Assembly (NCBI GenBank): GCA_026874595.1
Contig: CM049322.1
Span: 46,905,840-46,969,839, forward strand
Direction of reading: 5' to 3'
DNA length: 64,000 bases
Source of the DNA: Sipunculus nudus
Taxonomy: Eukaryota > Annelida > Sipuncula > Golfingiida > Sipunculidae
A model generated the notes under the pieces. The model worked only from the letters and a program-made list of their open reading frames with translations. It was not told the origin of the DNA and did no database searches. Position numbers and translations under genes: made by a program. Shown piece by piece: positions 23,771-36,499 of the stretch (positions are counted from its first letter, which is position 1; each line of letters opens with the position of its first letter).

Positions 23771-24860
23771 TCTATGGGATTCTTTGCTACCATTGTGCAT
23801 ATAGCCCGGCGCAACGCGCACTCAGCATCCACTCATCTTGCTACTATTATGCGCTCAAAGGCCATTGACGAAAAGTGCGCGGTAACAAATAGCAGTCACA
23901 CAGTAGCATTTGCATACCCTTGCGCACTGCTTGCCACATCGCGCAATGAGCTGCCACTGGACTTGCTAACATCAGATACAGACCGGCTCATACACGCAAA
24001 CTGCGCGGTAGCAAATCAGAACTGCGCGGAAGCAAATGGCTGCCATTGCTACCCATGTGGCCTATGCACAGACCACCTCATATGTGCAAAGTGCGCGGTA
24101 GCAAGTCAGACCTGGGCGCTAGCAAGTGGCTGTCATTGCTATCATGGCGGCTATGGTTGCAAAATCTGCTTCTATTGACGTAGTGCAAGTCTTCGGCCAC
24201 AGGTCGCTTTGAAAGGACTACTCAAACCGATATGCGCGGTAGCAATTAATTGTCGCAAAGAAGCAAACAGATCTGCGCAGTAGCAACGGCTATGGGTCAT
24301 ATTAAGCTGCGATCGCAATGCGCAATGTGCGCGTTAGCAAACAGAACTGCGCGGTAGCAAGTTGCTGTCAACTACTTTGCATTGGGACTATGTCTTTGCG
24401 ATCGCAAAATCTGCTTCTGTTAACGTAGTGCAAATGTTTACTCTCAGAGATCGCTCGGACACGACCACTCACAGCAATATGCGCTGTAGCAATTAACTGT
24501 CGCAAAGTGGAAAACAGATCTGCGCGGTAGCAAATGACATGGGTTATATTCAGCTGGCAAGCGCAATGTGCGCAGTGGCAAACAGATCGCGCGGTAGGAA
24601 GTTGTTGTTGCCTGCTACCATGGTGACTATGAATTTGCGATGGCAAAATCTGCTATTGTTGACGTAATGCAAGTCTATGCTGCCAGAGGTCGCTCGGACA
24701 AGACCACTCAGACCAATATGCGCGGTATTAATTAACTGTCGCAAAGTAGCATATAGATTTGCGCGGTAGCAGGAGCCATCGACTATATTTAGCTGCGATT
24801 GCAATGCGCCATGAGCGCGGTAGCAAATCAGATTTGCGCGGTAGCGAGAACCCCATTAGT
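23770..24860. repeat. Tandem repeat of about 242 bp rich in GCGCGGTAGCAAA
   Basis: The anchor AAAATCTGCT recurs at 24,161, 24,406 and 24,645 (spacings 245 and 239), with shared neighbours (GACGTAGTGCAA, GTCGCTCGGACA, AACTGTCGCAAAG). Inside each unit the word GCGCGGTAGCAAA recurs several times. The first part, before 24,100, is more diverged. Open frames through it follow the repeat and are not taken as coding. Confidence 0.85.
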
Positions 24861-24884
24861 ACTTCAGCTAGATCCCCAAATTTC

Positions 24885-27255
24885 GATCATCGGTACCATT
24901 TTGGTGACAAATTTCCACCCTTTGTGCTTGATAGGTATACATGTGTAGGTAATAAAAATACCTGATAGCGGTATGAAAGTGGTAGCTTTCAATGAATAAA
25001 TGGATGTTTTATGTCGTATGACGGTTATATTTTTTTCATTTCAAGGACACCGGCTTCACTGTGGTTATAAGCCTCATACTATTTAATATGCAAAACGTAT
25101 CCAGTAAAATTTGTCTCAAATTATAGCTTAAACCACACGATTCAAAATGTCCTACTATTCATGACCACTGGGTGTATACCGCTTAATGAATACATTCTTA
25201 TAATTACACTCACCCCTAGGAGAAACGAAAAAGACTGTCAAATGAGTGTTTATGAAAAATTTACTTCGAACAACTTTATATGCCAAACTTATATGTAGCA
25301 AAATAATCTTTTCAGTGATGCATCATTTATGATCAATAGTATATGCACCTACAGTTATACTTTCTCATGTCCTCACAGGGGCAGATCCAGGATTTAAGAA
25401 AGGGGTGGTCCATGCAGGAATGATGGTAAAACCTTTATAAAGGTCCCAAGGTCCTGCAAGGGGGGGGGGGGGGCAGGACACAAAACTCAGTCTGAAACAC
25501 TTAAAAAGTTTATTAGTTCATAATCATATACATACGCAATCGCTTTCTGACAGAAAAACATCAAAACTGATGAGTTCTATTTTGCAAAGAAATAGTGGAA
25601 AGATAACACCGAGTGGAATATGCAAATCATTTTGACATTTTATTTTGGATTATCACCAGCGCTTTATACGTTTATTATATCTTATAGTTATTTCAAGCCT
25701 GGCTACCTTGCCAAATCAAGTCATTAGAAAGTTAGCACTTGTAAGGAATTAATAGAAATCACCAAAAGAATGACAAATCAGTTATTTTCATCTATATTCT
25801 CATGTGTGTTTCTAGTGAAATGTTTAAGTTTATATGTTAAAGAAAATAATATGAAAAAAAAAAAAAAACTTTTTTAGAACGTGTATCTCCATTTTGTGAT
25901 CTAACAGTTAAAATTATATTCTAATAAGCGAGCGATGATATTACCATAAACTCCATTGATATTATGATTATTCGGCCAGTACGGTCAGTGATTAACATGA
26001 TCAAACCTGGGAAATGACAGGGACACAAGTTGCTCTGAACATTTAGGGAAAAATTGCATTTTAAAGTTTAAAACAAAAGGATCTTAATGGCTCTCCATAG
26101 TGCAAGTACATAGCCCAAGGCGAACCATGTATGTCTTCCAATCCGGTAAAGTTAGTTGACACAATGAAAAGCTAGGGTTTTGTGTGAGACATAATCCCTG
26201 AATTCATGAACAAAGCAGGTTAGATTTATATTAGATTTGTTCAACTCCACATATGATTTTATCAATTTAGGCTTGTCATTAGCAATTACTAGACTTTGTA
26301 TTAACATAAAACCGGAACAGGATGAGTCATTGCACTTACTGGCGATATAGCAAACTGGTATATATTCATGTTAAAACTCTGTTTAATATTATTTTTAATA
26401 ATAATAAAAATAAATATATACTGCTAAAAATGACTTGTCACCATTTTCTTTTTTTTTAACTGGAGATATGTTAAAACATATATTTAAACAACTAGCCGAG
26501 TATCCTTGCCTGCACACATGTCATGTGTAACAATCGGCTTGCGACATCCGAGTTTTAGTCTATATGTCGGCCTCAGGTAGCAGCTACGTGGAACAATTTT
26601 GAGGATTAACAAATCATGGTTCGATAAGTGCATGGGTATGCGACCCAATAGTACTCGAAAACATCAAACAAGCATTAATTGTTTCTGCAGACAGTTTAAT
26701 GGCAATGGGACATGTATCGGCCAACTTAAGAACGGAATAACACCTTTCCGTGACCACGCCAAAATCCACAAATTGTAGTTTGGTGCCAGACATGTTTTTT
26801 TTAGCTAAAAGACTTCAGATTTTATTAATTACTTCATAGATCCAAACTGGGAACGGTTGGTCTTATGAGAAATAAACCTTTTTTTTTAATAAATTACCTA
26901 AAATAATACAAATCGCTTTGATGCAGGGTGAGGAAGAGTACTTATATCTTTGGAATTTGGAAAGTATATACATAAATAACACACCAGATAAAAGCTATAA
27001 ATGTCTACTATCAACTGACATTAAACATGTTTTAAAACAGGCAATATATAAGTTGTTATGACTATATAATATATATAACAGTATGTGCCGCATAATTGCA
27101 ATTTCGGGGCTAGTACATTTCAAAACAGGCTGATATTTAACAGAAAGCTACCACTTTCATACTGCTAACAGGCATTTTTATTATCTACACACATACACCT
27201 TTAAAATAATGATAGTAATTGTCACCTGTCTGGTACCAGTGGACCCTCTGGCTGA
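24885..27255. mobile_element. 2.4-kb interval bounded by inverted repeats of about 105 bp
   Basis: The left arm (24,885-24,992), ending TATGAAAGTGGTAGCTTTC, is matched in reverse complement by 27,148-27,255. Shared blocks include GGTACCA, GGTGACAA and the run AATAAAAAT(A/G)CCTG. The 2.15 kb between has no reading frame of note. It contains GGGGCAGATCCAGGATTTAAG at 25,379, a G run at 25,460 and AT-rich text. This fits a non-autonomous DNA transposon, but two separately inserted short elements in opposite orientation would look the same. No target-site duplication was recognised. Confidence 0.55.
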
Positions 27256-27279
27256 TGTACTACATGGAGGCTATCTTTT

Positions 27280-27510
27280 GCGATCGAAACTTTTGCTTCT
27301 ATCGTTTCAGTGCAAGTTTTGTAGCCATAGGTCGCCCGGATAGGCCTGCAACAAGCTTTGCAATAGGCGTGTAAGGATCGAATTAGTAGTCGCAGATAAA
27401 CACATTAACCTGCGCAGTAGCAGGTGTTACGGGCCATATTAACTAGCGACAGCAAAGCGCAATGTGCACGGTAGCAGAACAGACCTGCGAAATAGCAAGT
27501 GCTTTTTACT
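27280..27510. repeat. Isolated diverged copy of the 242-bp repeat
   Basis: GCGATCGAAACTTTTGCTTC, GCCATAGGTCGCCCGGA, CTGCGCAGTAGCAGG and GCGCAATGTGCACGGTAGCA follow in the same order as in the 23.8-24.9 kb array and on the same strand. The inverted-repeat-bounded interval therefore sits between copies of this family. Confidence 0.75.
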
Positions 27511-28230
27511 GACTCATCAGACATAATTATGGAATAATATATACTTCAGTTCATTGTTTTTTTTAATCAATAATCACTAATGATATATTAACATTTAATT
27601 TTGAAATCACTTGTTTCAAACCTTTGTCGCCCTTCTCTTACAAAATCTGCGTGGTTTGAACATATTTGTATTAACAGGATTACAACTGCCATTGGCTAAT
27701 AGACATGATCTCCTGTAAACATGTATCACATGTTAACAATGACGTCCACAACAAATATACATTTAAGCATTAGGTGACATTTAAGCATAAGGTGACATAT
27801 CAGTACGTGATACAATATATACATCAAAACATAGGCGGCAAATAATCTTACAGAATGAGTACATGCAGGATAACCGTTAACTATATTCTACACTAGAAGC
27901 GGGTTCAAGAAATAAGTAGTGAGGCACTGTGGTATATATGCATTGTATCTTTTAAAAAAGTTTAGTTTGTGTAATAAACCGTGTTAAGGCTATGCGGATC
28001 TTATCACTTAGAATGTCTGATGCGCCATTTCTCCAATTTAATATGAATTCTTCTAACTATTCGTTTTCAGTTTTAGTTGTATGATCAAGTCTGATACATA
28101 AATTTACATCGTATTTTTCTTCGTCAAATGCTGTTTTGATGAACGTGAACTTGTCGGTTACATCGCTGTTGTCGTTTCTATCAATATGTCTCTACATGAT
28201 ATATTAAAATTTTAGGGTAATTTGTATCAC
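27510..28230. other. Intergenic, nothing supported
   Basis: AT-rich non-coding text leading into the next satellite. No frames or repeats of note. Confidence 0.4.
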
Positions 28231-31200
28231 GTGTTTAGTATATATTAATAGTGACAAACGTATCCTGGAGTATTTCATGTCCGAAGTGTTAGGGTAACTC
28301 GCATCCCGGATATATCAATATTAAGAGTGACAAACACTTACTGATGTATTGCCCGAGGAGTTAAGGTAACCCGAATCCCGATATACCATATATTAATAGT
28401 GACAAACACTGACTGGGGTTTTTCATGCACAAAGGGTTAGGGTAACCCCTATCCCGGATATAGCATATATTAATTGGGACAAACACCTACTGGAGTATTC
28501 ATGCAGAAATGGTTAGGGTAACCCGTATCCCGGATATACCATATATTCATAGTGACAAACACTGGAGTAAACACTTACTTGTTTATCAATGCTCGGAGGA
28601 GTAGGGTCACAAATATCCAGGCTATTCCATATATTAATAGTGACAAACGTATCCTGGAGTATTTCATGTCCGAAGGGTTAGGGTTCACCGCATCCCGGAT
28701 ATATCATATATTAATAGTGACAATCACTTACTCGAGTACTCATGCCTGAAGGGTTAGGGTAACCTGTATCTTGGATATACCATATATTCATAGTGACAAA
28801 CACTGGAATAAACACTTACTGGTTTATTAATGCTCGGAGGAGTAGGGTCACCCGTATCCCGGATATTCCATATATTAATAGAGACAAACACTTCCTAAAG
28901 TGTTTCATGACCAAAGGGTTAGGGTTCCCCGTATGCCGGATATATCATATATTAATTGTGAAAATCAATTACTCGTGTATTCATGCCTGAAGGGTTAGGG
29001 TATCTCCTATCTCGGACATAGCATATACATAATAGTAACAAACACTTACTGGAGTATTTCATGCCCGAAGGGTTTGGATAACCCGTATCTCGGATATAGC
29101 ATATATTAATAGTGACAAACAATTGCTCCGGATAAGGATATAGCATGTATGAAGAATGGTTAACACTTACTGGAGTAAACACTTACTGGTGTATTTCATG
29201 CTCGAAAGGGTTAGGGTAACCCGTGTCCCTGATATAGCATATATAACCTGATAGTGACAAACACCTACTGGAGTATTTTATGCCGGAATGGTAATAGTAG
29301 CCTGTATCCCAGTTTAGTATATATTAAATGTAACAAACACTTATTCCGTTTTTTCATGCGGGAAGGGTTAGGGTTCCCCGCATTACGGGATATATCATAT
29401 ATTAATAGTGACAATCACTTACTCGAGTATTTCTTGTCCGAAGTGTTAGGGTAACTCCTATCCCGGATATAACATATACTAACAGTGACAAACACATACT
29501 GGAGTATTTCATGCCCGAAGAGATAGGGTAACCCGTATCCCGGATATAGCATACATTAATAATGACAAACAATTACTCCGGATAAGAATATAGCATGTAT
29601 TAATAATGATAAACACTTACTGGAATCTTTCATGTCCGAGGGCTTAGTGTCACCCGTATCCGGGATATACGATATATTAATATTGACAAACACTTACTGG
29701 AGTATTTCATGAACAAGGGGTTAGGGTAACCCGTATCCCGGATATAGCATACATTAATAGTGACAAACACTTATTCGAGAAAACACTTACTAATGCTCGA
29801 AAGGTTAGGGTAACCCGTATCCCGGATATACCATATATTAACAGTGACAAACATTTACTGGAGTATTTCATGTTCGAAGGGTTAGGGTAACCCGCATTAC
29901 GGGATATATCATATATTAATAGTGACAATCACTTACTCGAGTATTTCTTGTCCGAAGTGTTAGGGTAACTCCTATCCCGGATATAGCATATACTAATAGT
30001 GACAAATACATACTAGAGTATGTCATGCCCGAAGAGATAGGGTAACCCGTATCCCGGATATAGCATACATTAATAATGACAAACAATTACTCCGGATAAG
30101 AATATAGCATGTATTAATAATGATAAACACTTACTGGAGTCTTTCATGTCCGAGGGCTTAGTGTCACCCGTATCCGGGATATACGATATATTAATATTGA
30201 CAAACACTTACTGGAGTATTTCATGAACAAAGGGTTAGGGTAACCCGTATCCCGGATATAGCATACATTAATAGTGACAAACACTTATTCGAGAAAACAC
30301 TTACTAATGCTCGAAAGGTTAGTGTAACCCGTATCCCGGATATACCATATATTAACAGTGACAAACATTTACTGGAGTATTTCATGTCCGAAGGGTTAGG
30401 GTAACCCGCATTACGGGATATATCATATATTAATAGTGACAATCACTTACTCGAGTATTTCTTGTCCGAAGTGTTAGGGTAACTCCTATCCCGGATATAG
30501 CATATACTAATAGTGACAAACACATACTGGAGTATTTCATGCCCGAAGAGATAGGGTAACCCGTATCCCGGATATAGCATACATTAATAATGACAAACAA
30601 TTACTCCGGATAAGAATATAGCATGTATTAATAATGATAAACACTTACTGGAGTCTTTCATGTCCGAGGGCTTAGTGTCACCCGTATCCGGGATATACGA
30701 TATATTAATATTGACAAACACTTACTGGAGTATTTCATGAACAAAGGGTTAGGGTTACCCGTATCCCGGATATAGCATACATTAATAGTGACAAACACTT
30801 ATTCGAGAAAACACTTACTAATGCTTGAAAGGTTAGGGTAACCCGTATCCCGGATATACCATATATTAACAGTGACAAACATTTAATGGAGTATTTCATG
30901 TCCGAAGGGTTAGGGTAACCCGCATCCCGGATACACCATATATTAATAGGGATACCCACATGAATAAACGCTTACTGGTTTATATCATGCTCGAAGGGTG
31001 AGGGTAACCCGGATCCATTATATAGCATATATTAACATTGACAATACACCTTCTGGAGTATGCCCGAAGGGTTAGGGTAACCCATTTGTCGGATATAGCA
31101 TGATTAATAGTGACAAGCACTTGCTCCGGATACGGATATGGCAAATAGTAATTGTGTAAAACACATATTGGAGTAAACACATACTAGTGTATTTCATGCT

Positions 31201-31370
31201 CGAAGGGTTAGGGTAACCGTATCCCGTATATAGTCTATATTAAATGTGACAAACACTTATTAGAGTATTACATGCCCGAAAGGGCTAGGATAACCCGTAT
31301 TCCGGATATAGCATTAATTAATAGGGACAAACACTTACTGGATTATTTCGTGCCCGAAGGGTTAAGATTC
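28230..31370. repeat. Satellite of 77-bp monomers with a 514-bp higher-order unit and GGGTTAGGGTAACCC core
   Basis: Each monomer reads roughly TAATAGTGACAAACACTTAC, then TGGAGTATTTCATG, CCGAAGGGTTAGGGTAACCC and GTATCCCGGATATAGCATA. Spacing of the GTTAGGG core is mostly 77-78 bp. From 29,378 to about 30,930 three nearly identical 514-bp blocks (starts 29,378, 29,892, 30,406) each hold six variant monomers with spacings near 84, 77, 78, 77, 120 and 77. Outer copies are more diverged. Minus-strand frames (LSLLIYGISGIRVTL) simply read through monomers. Confidence 0.95.
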
Positions 31371-31399
31371 ATGGAGGCCTTGTGGCGACTAATGGGTAA

Positions 31400-33060
31400 C
31401 CCTCTGCCAGGCCGCTGTGATCTCCATTCCCCCTGTTGCCAGTCTTAACACCTTTTACGTTAGCAAATTCCTAATATTAGCGCTTGCGACTCATGGGGAC
31501 CCCTCTGCCAGGTTGCTGAGATAGCCACTCCCCCTGGCGGCAGTCTTGACACCTTTTTATGGTAGCAAATAGCTGCTACTTGCGCCTGAAATTAATTGGG
31601 ACCTCTCTGTCAGTACTCTGAGATCTCCACACCCCCTGGCGGCAGTCTTGACAACTTTTATGGTAGCAAATAGCTGCTATTTGCGCGTTCGACTAATTGA
31701 AACCTCTCTGCATGGCTGCTGAGATCTCCACTCCCCCTGGCGGCAGTCTTGACACCTTTTATTGTAGCAAATAGCTGTTATTTGCGCTTGCGACTCATGG
31801 GGACCCCTCTGCTAGGCAGCTAAGATCTCCACTCCGCCGGGTGGCAGTCCTGACACCATATATGGTAGAAAATATAGCTGCTATTCGCACTTGCGATTCA
31901 TGGGGACCCTTTTGTCAGGCCTCTGAGATCTCCACTCCCCCCGGCTGCAGTCTTGACACCTTTAATCGGAGCAAATAGCAGCTATTTGCGCGTGCGATTC
32001 ATAGGGCCACTGTGGCAGTCTTGTCTCATATCCACTCTCCTATCGGCAGTCTTAACACTCAATGCGATGCTACCAGGAATTTTACCCTCTCCTAAATTTT
32101 TTACGGTAGCAAATAGCTGCTATTTGCGCGTGCGATTATGGGGTCCCATCTGTCTGACTGCTCTCATGTTCACGTGACACTTTTTAATGGGAGCAAATAG
32201 CTGCTTTTTGCACTTGCGACTCATGGGGACCCCTCTGCCAAGCCGCTGTGTTTTCCACTCCCCCTGGCGACAGAGGTAACACTCAATGCGATGTTATTAT
32301 ATATTTTAAACCCTCCCAATTGTTTTAGGGTAGCAAATAGCAGCTATTTGCGCGTGCGATTCATGGGGCCCCTATGGCTGCCGCTTACATGACACTCCCC
32401 CTGCCGGCAAGCTTAAAATAATTGCGATGCTACTATACACTTTACCCCCTCCCAATTTTTTAGGGTAGCAAATAGCTGCTATTTGCGCGGGCGATTCAAG
32501 CGGCCCCTGTGGAAGTCCTTTCTTATGTCCACTTCCCCTGGTGGCAGTTTTAACACTCTATGCGATGCTACCAGAAATTTTACCCCTCCCAATTTGTTTT
32601 TAATGTTAGCAAATAGCTGCTATTTGCGCGTGTGACTCATGGGGGTCCTTCTCTCTGCCGCCTCTCATATCCATTCCCCCTGGCGGCAGTCTTAACACCC
32701 AATGCGATGCTACCAGAAATTTTTATCCCTCCGAATTTTTTAGATTAGCAAATAGCTGCTATTTGCGCGTACGACTCAAGGGGGTCCCTCTGTCTGCCCG
32801 CTCTCATGTCCTCTCCCCCTGGCGGCAGTCTTAACACTCAATGCGATGCTACCAGAAATTTTAACCCCTCCTAAATTTTTTTAGGGTAGCAAATAGTTGC
32901 TATTTGTGGGTGTGATTCAGGCGGGCCCCTCTGTCTGCCCACTCTCATGTCCTCTCCCCCTGGCGACAGTCTTAACACTCAGTGCGATGCTACTATAAAT
33001 TATACCCTCACCTACCATTAATGCGATGCTACTATAAATTTTACCCCCTCCTAATTTTTT
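31400..33060. repeat. Satellite with palindromic core GCAAATAGCTGCTATTTGC
   Basis: The core, two 9-bp arms around one base, recurs at about 31,565, 31,666, 31,767, 31,971, 32,109, 32,193, 32,333, 32,467, 32,610, 32,747 and 32,888. The first units are 101 bp. Later ones gain a segment with ATGCGATGCTACCAGAAATTT and reach about 135-143 bp. Flanks carry CCCCCTGGCGGCAGTCTT and TCATGGGGACCCCTCTG. Arm changes are often matched, for example GCAAATAGCAGCTATTTGC. Non-coding. Confidence 0.95.
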
Positions 33061-33474
33061 TTAGGATACTACAGGCTGCCAAAGCTTCCACACATACCCC
33101 CCTCCGGCCGGCACTTATGAGAAACTGTTGCGAAAAATTGAAAAGTCCCATAAGCTTAACTACAGGCCGCTACCGAAAACCGACAGTTCCCTGCCGATCA
33201 CTTTTTCTCAGAAATGTTCCAAGAGATGTTTATTCAAGTAGTTTGAGTTCAATGAATTTGAACGAGTGACAAGAATTTAAACTTAGTGATTCGGTCAAGT
33301 AAGCAAACGGAGTCGAGATAGGCGGGGAACTGTCTGTTTTTTTTTTTTTACCTTTTCCTCCATAAAATGTTAATCCTTGCAGGTGGCGCCAAACAAAACT
33401 CAATCCTAAAAAATGACATGTGACTATTTTTAGCCCAGCTGACTGTAAGTCATGTGAACTTTAGTGACCACGCT

Positions 33475-34890
33475 TTGTCCGTCGTCCGTCTGACTGTCTG
33501 TCCGTCTGTCCGTCCGTCCGACCGTCTGTCCGTTAACCGCCAGACCTAGAACCGTGTAACTTGACATTCTGAGAGGTCCATGGAAAATCTCCTTGAAAAG
33601 CAGAAATTAGGTCTCCATAACCTATATCCTTAGAGCTATTGGGCTCCAAAGTACCCCACAGAATAGTAAAAAATTTCATACAAAACGTTAATATCTCTTT
33701 CTACATATTCTACATTCTTCATATCTCAAACTACATCACTGATCGTCATGATTTTTGGCATTCATATTGATCATGAGATGTTCCGTCAGTTCCTGCAAAC
33801 TTGTGGCGACACCTGTATTTTTAATTTTTTTTTTACGATTTTTTTTCTATTTTTGAGACCTTTAATATTGTGAGCATCTGATAACAGGGCACAAATCATA
33901 AAGACTGGACCTAGAATCTTCATTCTTTACACAGTGAGAGACCCATGATAAGTCACCATCGAAACCTGAAATAAGGTCTCTGTTACCCATATACTTTGAG
34001 CTGTGGAGCTCCATAATAATGGAAAATTTGATGCAAAAACTGCAGTATCTCAATAACTACAACACTGATGGTCATGATTTTTGGCATACATATTGATCAT
34101 GAGGTGTTCCATCAGTTTCTGCAGACTGGGTGCGCCACCGCTATTTTATTTTCAAATTTTACGATTTTTTTTTCTCTATTTTTGAGACCTTTAAAGTTGA
34201 GGCTATCTGTCAACAGGGTACAAATCGTAACAACAGGCGCTAGAATCTTCATTCTTGTCATGCAAGGAGGCCCGTGAAAGTGTCTGTGGAAACTTGAAAT
34301 TAGGTCTCTGTTTCCCATATCCTTCAAGCTATAGGACTCCGAAGTATCCAACTGAAGCTGAAGTATCCTTCAAGCTATAGGACTCCGAAGTATCCAACTG
34401 AAGCTGAAGTATCTGAACAACTAATGCTGAGATCACCATGCTTCTTTTAGTGGATATTGATTATGGATTGTTTATCAGTTTCTGCAGACTAGTGGTGCCA
34501 CCTATATTTAATTCATTTTTTGATATTGAATTCTCTATTTTTGAGACCTTTAAGAATGCTGTCATCTGATAACGTGGCAGTAATTGTAACAACTTGACCT
34601 AGAATCTTCATTCTTGTCATGCAAGGAGGCCCATGAAAAATATCTGTAGATACCTGAAATAAGGTATCTGTTACCCATAACCTTCAAGCTATAGGACTCC
34701 GAAGTATCCCTCAGTATAATGGAAAATTTGATGCAAAAGCTGAAGTATCTGAACAACTAATGCGGAGATCACCATGATTCTTTGCATGCATATTGACTAT
34801 TAAGACTTTTTATTAGTTTCTGCAGACTCGTGGAGCCACCTGTATTTTTGTGCATTTTTTCTCTATTTTTGAGTCAGCTGACCAATGGGT
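33475..34890. repeat. Tandem repeat, four units of about 330 bp, after a GTCC/GTCT run
   Basis: A GTCCGTCTGTCC-rich run (33,478-33,535) precedes four units anchored at 33,747, 34,073, 34,437 and 34,773 (spacings 326, 364, 336). The longer spacing comes from an exact 46-bp tandem duplication at about 34,332-34,423 (TATCCTTCAAGCTATAGGAC). Units share TGCAGACT, TATTTTTGAGACCTTTAA, CTAGAATCTTCATTCTT and CTGTTACCCATA. No coding. Confidence 0.85.
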
Positions 34891-35711
34891 CACTTGTTTG
34901 AATTAAATTGGTGATGCTGCTGTTACTGAGATATTTTGGGTTATGAACTGAGACCAACTACCCTTGTATAAAAAAAGGTCGATGTGGTGTCATCGATACC
35001 TCAGTTCAAATATGACTTTTGTGACCAACACTGGAAATTCGGTGAGGCTGTTTTTTGCCGTTTCGGAGACTGCAAATTTTAATTGCTTTCGGGGAGGGTG
35101 GCCATGAATAAGACCAACTTCCTGTAACTCGGTCATAAGTCACAATACTGGAGCCATGAAAACAGTAACAGAGACTGTTTGTGAGATTATTTCTGTGAAA
35201 TGTTACCAATTACCAAAAGATACCAATTCCACTGGACAGTTTTGGAGAAGAACATTTTTATAGGTTTGTTAACTTTTTTTGACAATCCTGATAAAACTTA
35301 AATTAATATAGATAGCCAAAAATCAGCTCAACTCTAGAGTTTGTTTTGGGGAGACTGATTGTGGCATAAAAGTAAGTAATGATAGCTCCTTTTGGTTTTT
35401 GAGATAGTATCGGTTAACGTACGTCTCTGCACATACATCGAGGATATATCTAATTCATCGGTACTTTCAAGAAAAAAAACAGATTTACCAAACTATTTGT
35501 ATGATAATGGAAAAATGGTTTAGTGGCAATATTAGTGGAAGGGACAACTTTTTTGTTATATATATTTATGTATATAGGTATACGCTATACGCAAAGAACA
35601 GATTTATTGTTATATATATTTATTTATATAGGTGAACGCTATACGATAATAATACTTTTTTGGATGGAGGATGTTTCCTCTGACGTGCAAGTGACTCTCT
35701 CTCGAGAATAG

Positions 35712-35788
<77 letters not shown>

Positions 35789-35791
35789 ATT

Positions 35792-35836
<45 letters not shown>

Positions 35837-36200
35837 TCAATGAACACCGAAGAGACTATTATTACAGAGACGTAAGAAATAGGACCGAGTCCTCATTGGG
35901 CGTATATAATAGTTATATGCAACAGTAGTAATTTAAAAGTATTACTTTGTTGTCTGACATATATATCTTAAGCATGATCATATTGGCTATCCAATTTCCA
36001 CTGACAGCGTGCTTGCAATTTTATTTGTTTGATATCTTGGATAATCAGTTTATGGTTATGACCATTTCTTACAAGGTTTATTGTTACATATTAACATTCC
36101 ACTAACCAAACGGCATTCTCTTAATGAATTGTACCAATTTTGCAAATAGTTGTGCTTCCGTGATTTTTTTTCAGAATGTAACAACACACTTCCTTACCCA
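34890..36200. repeat. Non-coding with AT/GT microsatellite
   Basis: A 68-bp direct repeat (TTGTTATATATATTTAT...CGCTATACG) occurs at 35,555 and 35,612. A long AT run spans about 35,713-35,812 and ends in a GT run to 35,836. No gene is seen. Confidence 0.8.
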
Positions 36201-36204
36201 GATC

Positions 36205-36480
36205 ATTCACGATGTCGTCGTATTATTATCACTGTCATGGTTTCACTATATCATGATAGCACAAAATCCTTGTATCACATTATCCCGGTATCAACAATCC
36301 CGGTATCAACAGTAACCCATGTACGCGGTATACAGGGAGAATTGTTAGGTTACTTGTACACTTTGCCCCATATCATTCTTTATGTCACTGTATCGGTATC
36401 GCTGATCAAAACCTGATCACTGTATAACAGTATCAAGGCTTCACAGTATCTTGTATCACGGTATCCATGAATCCTGTATG
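36205..36480. repeat. Short GTATCA minisatellite, second locus
   Basis: Words such as TATCACTGTCATGG, TATCCCGGTATCAAC, GTATCACGGTATCCATG recur every 12-20 bp. It is the same sequence family as the array at 1-1,740 and is preceded by CCCAGATCATTCACG, which parallels CCAAGATCATTGACG before the third locus at 53.15 kb. Confidence 0.75.
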
Positions 36481-36499
36481 GCGGTATCATTGTTACGTA

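Noticed and set aside
23774-24178. 134-codon ORF with Cys/Ala repeats
   Set aside because: It follows the GCGCGGTAGCAAA repeat words and is not conserved in neighbouring units.
29707-30959. Three similar minus-strand ORFs 514 bp apart as a duplicated gene
   Set aside because: They lie in the 77-bp monomer satellite and follow its higher-order period.
28230-33060. CRISPR-like array (repeats with spacers)
   Set aside because: Eukaryotic context; the intervening sequence is also repeated, so these are satellites.
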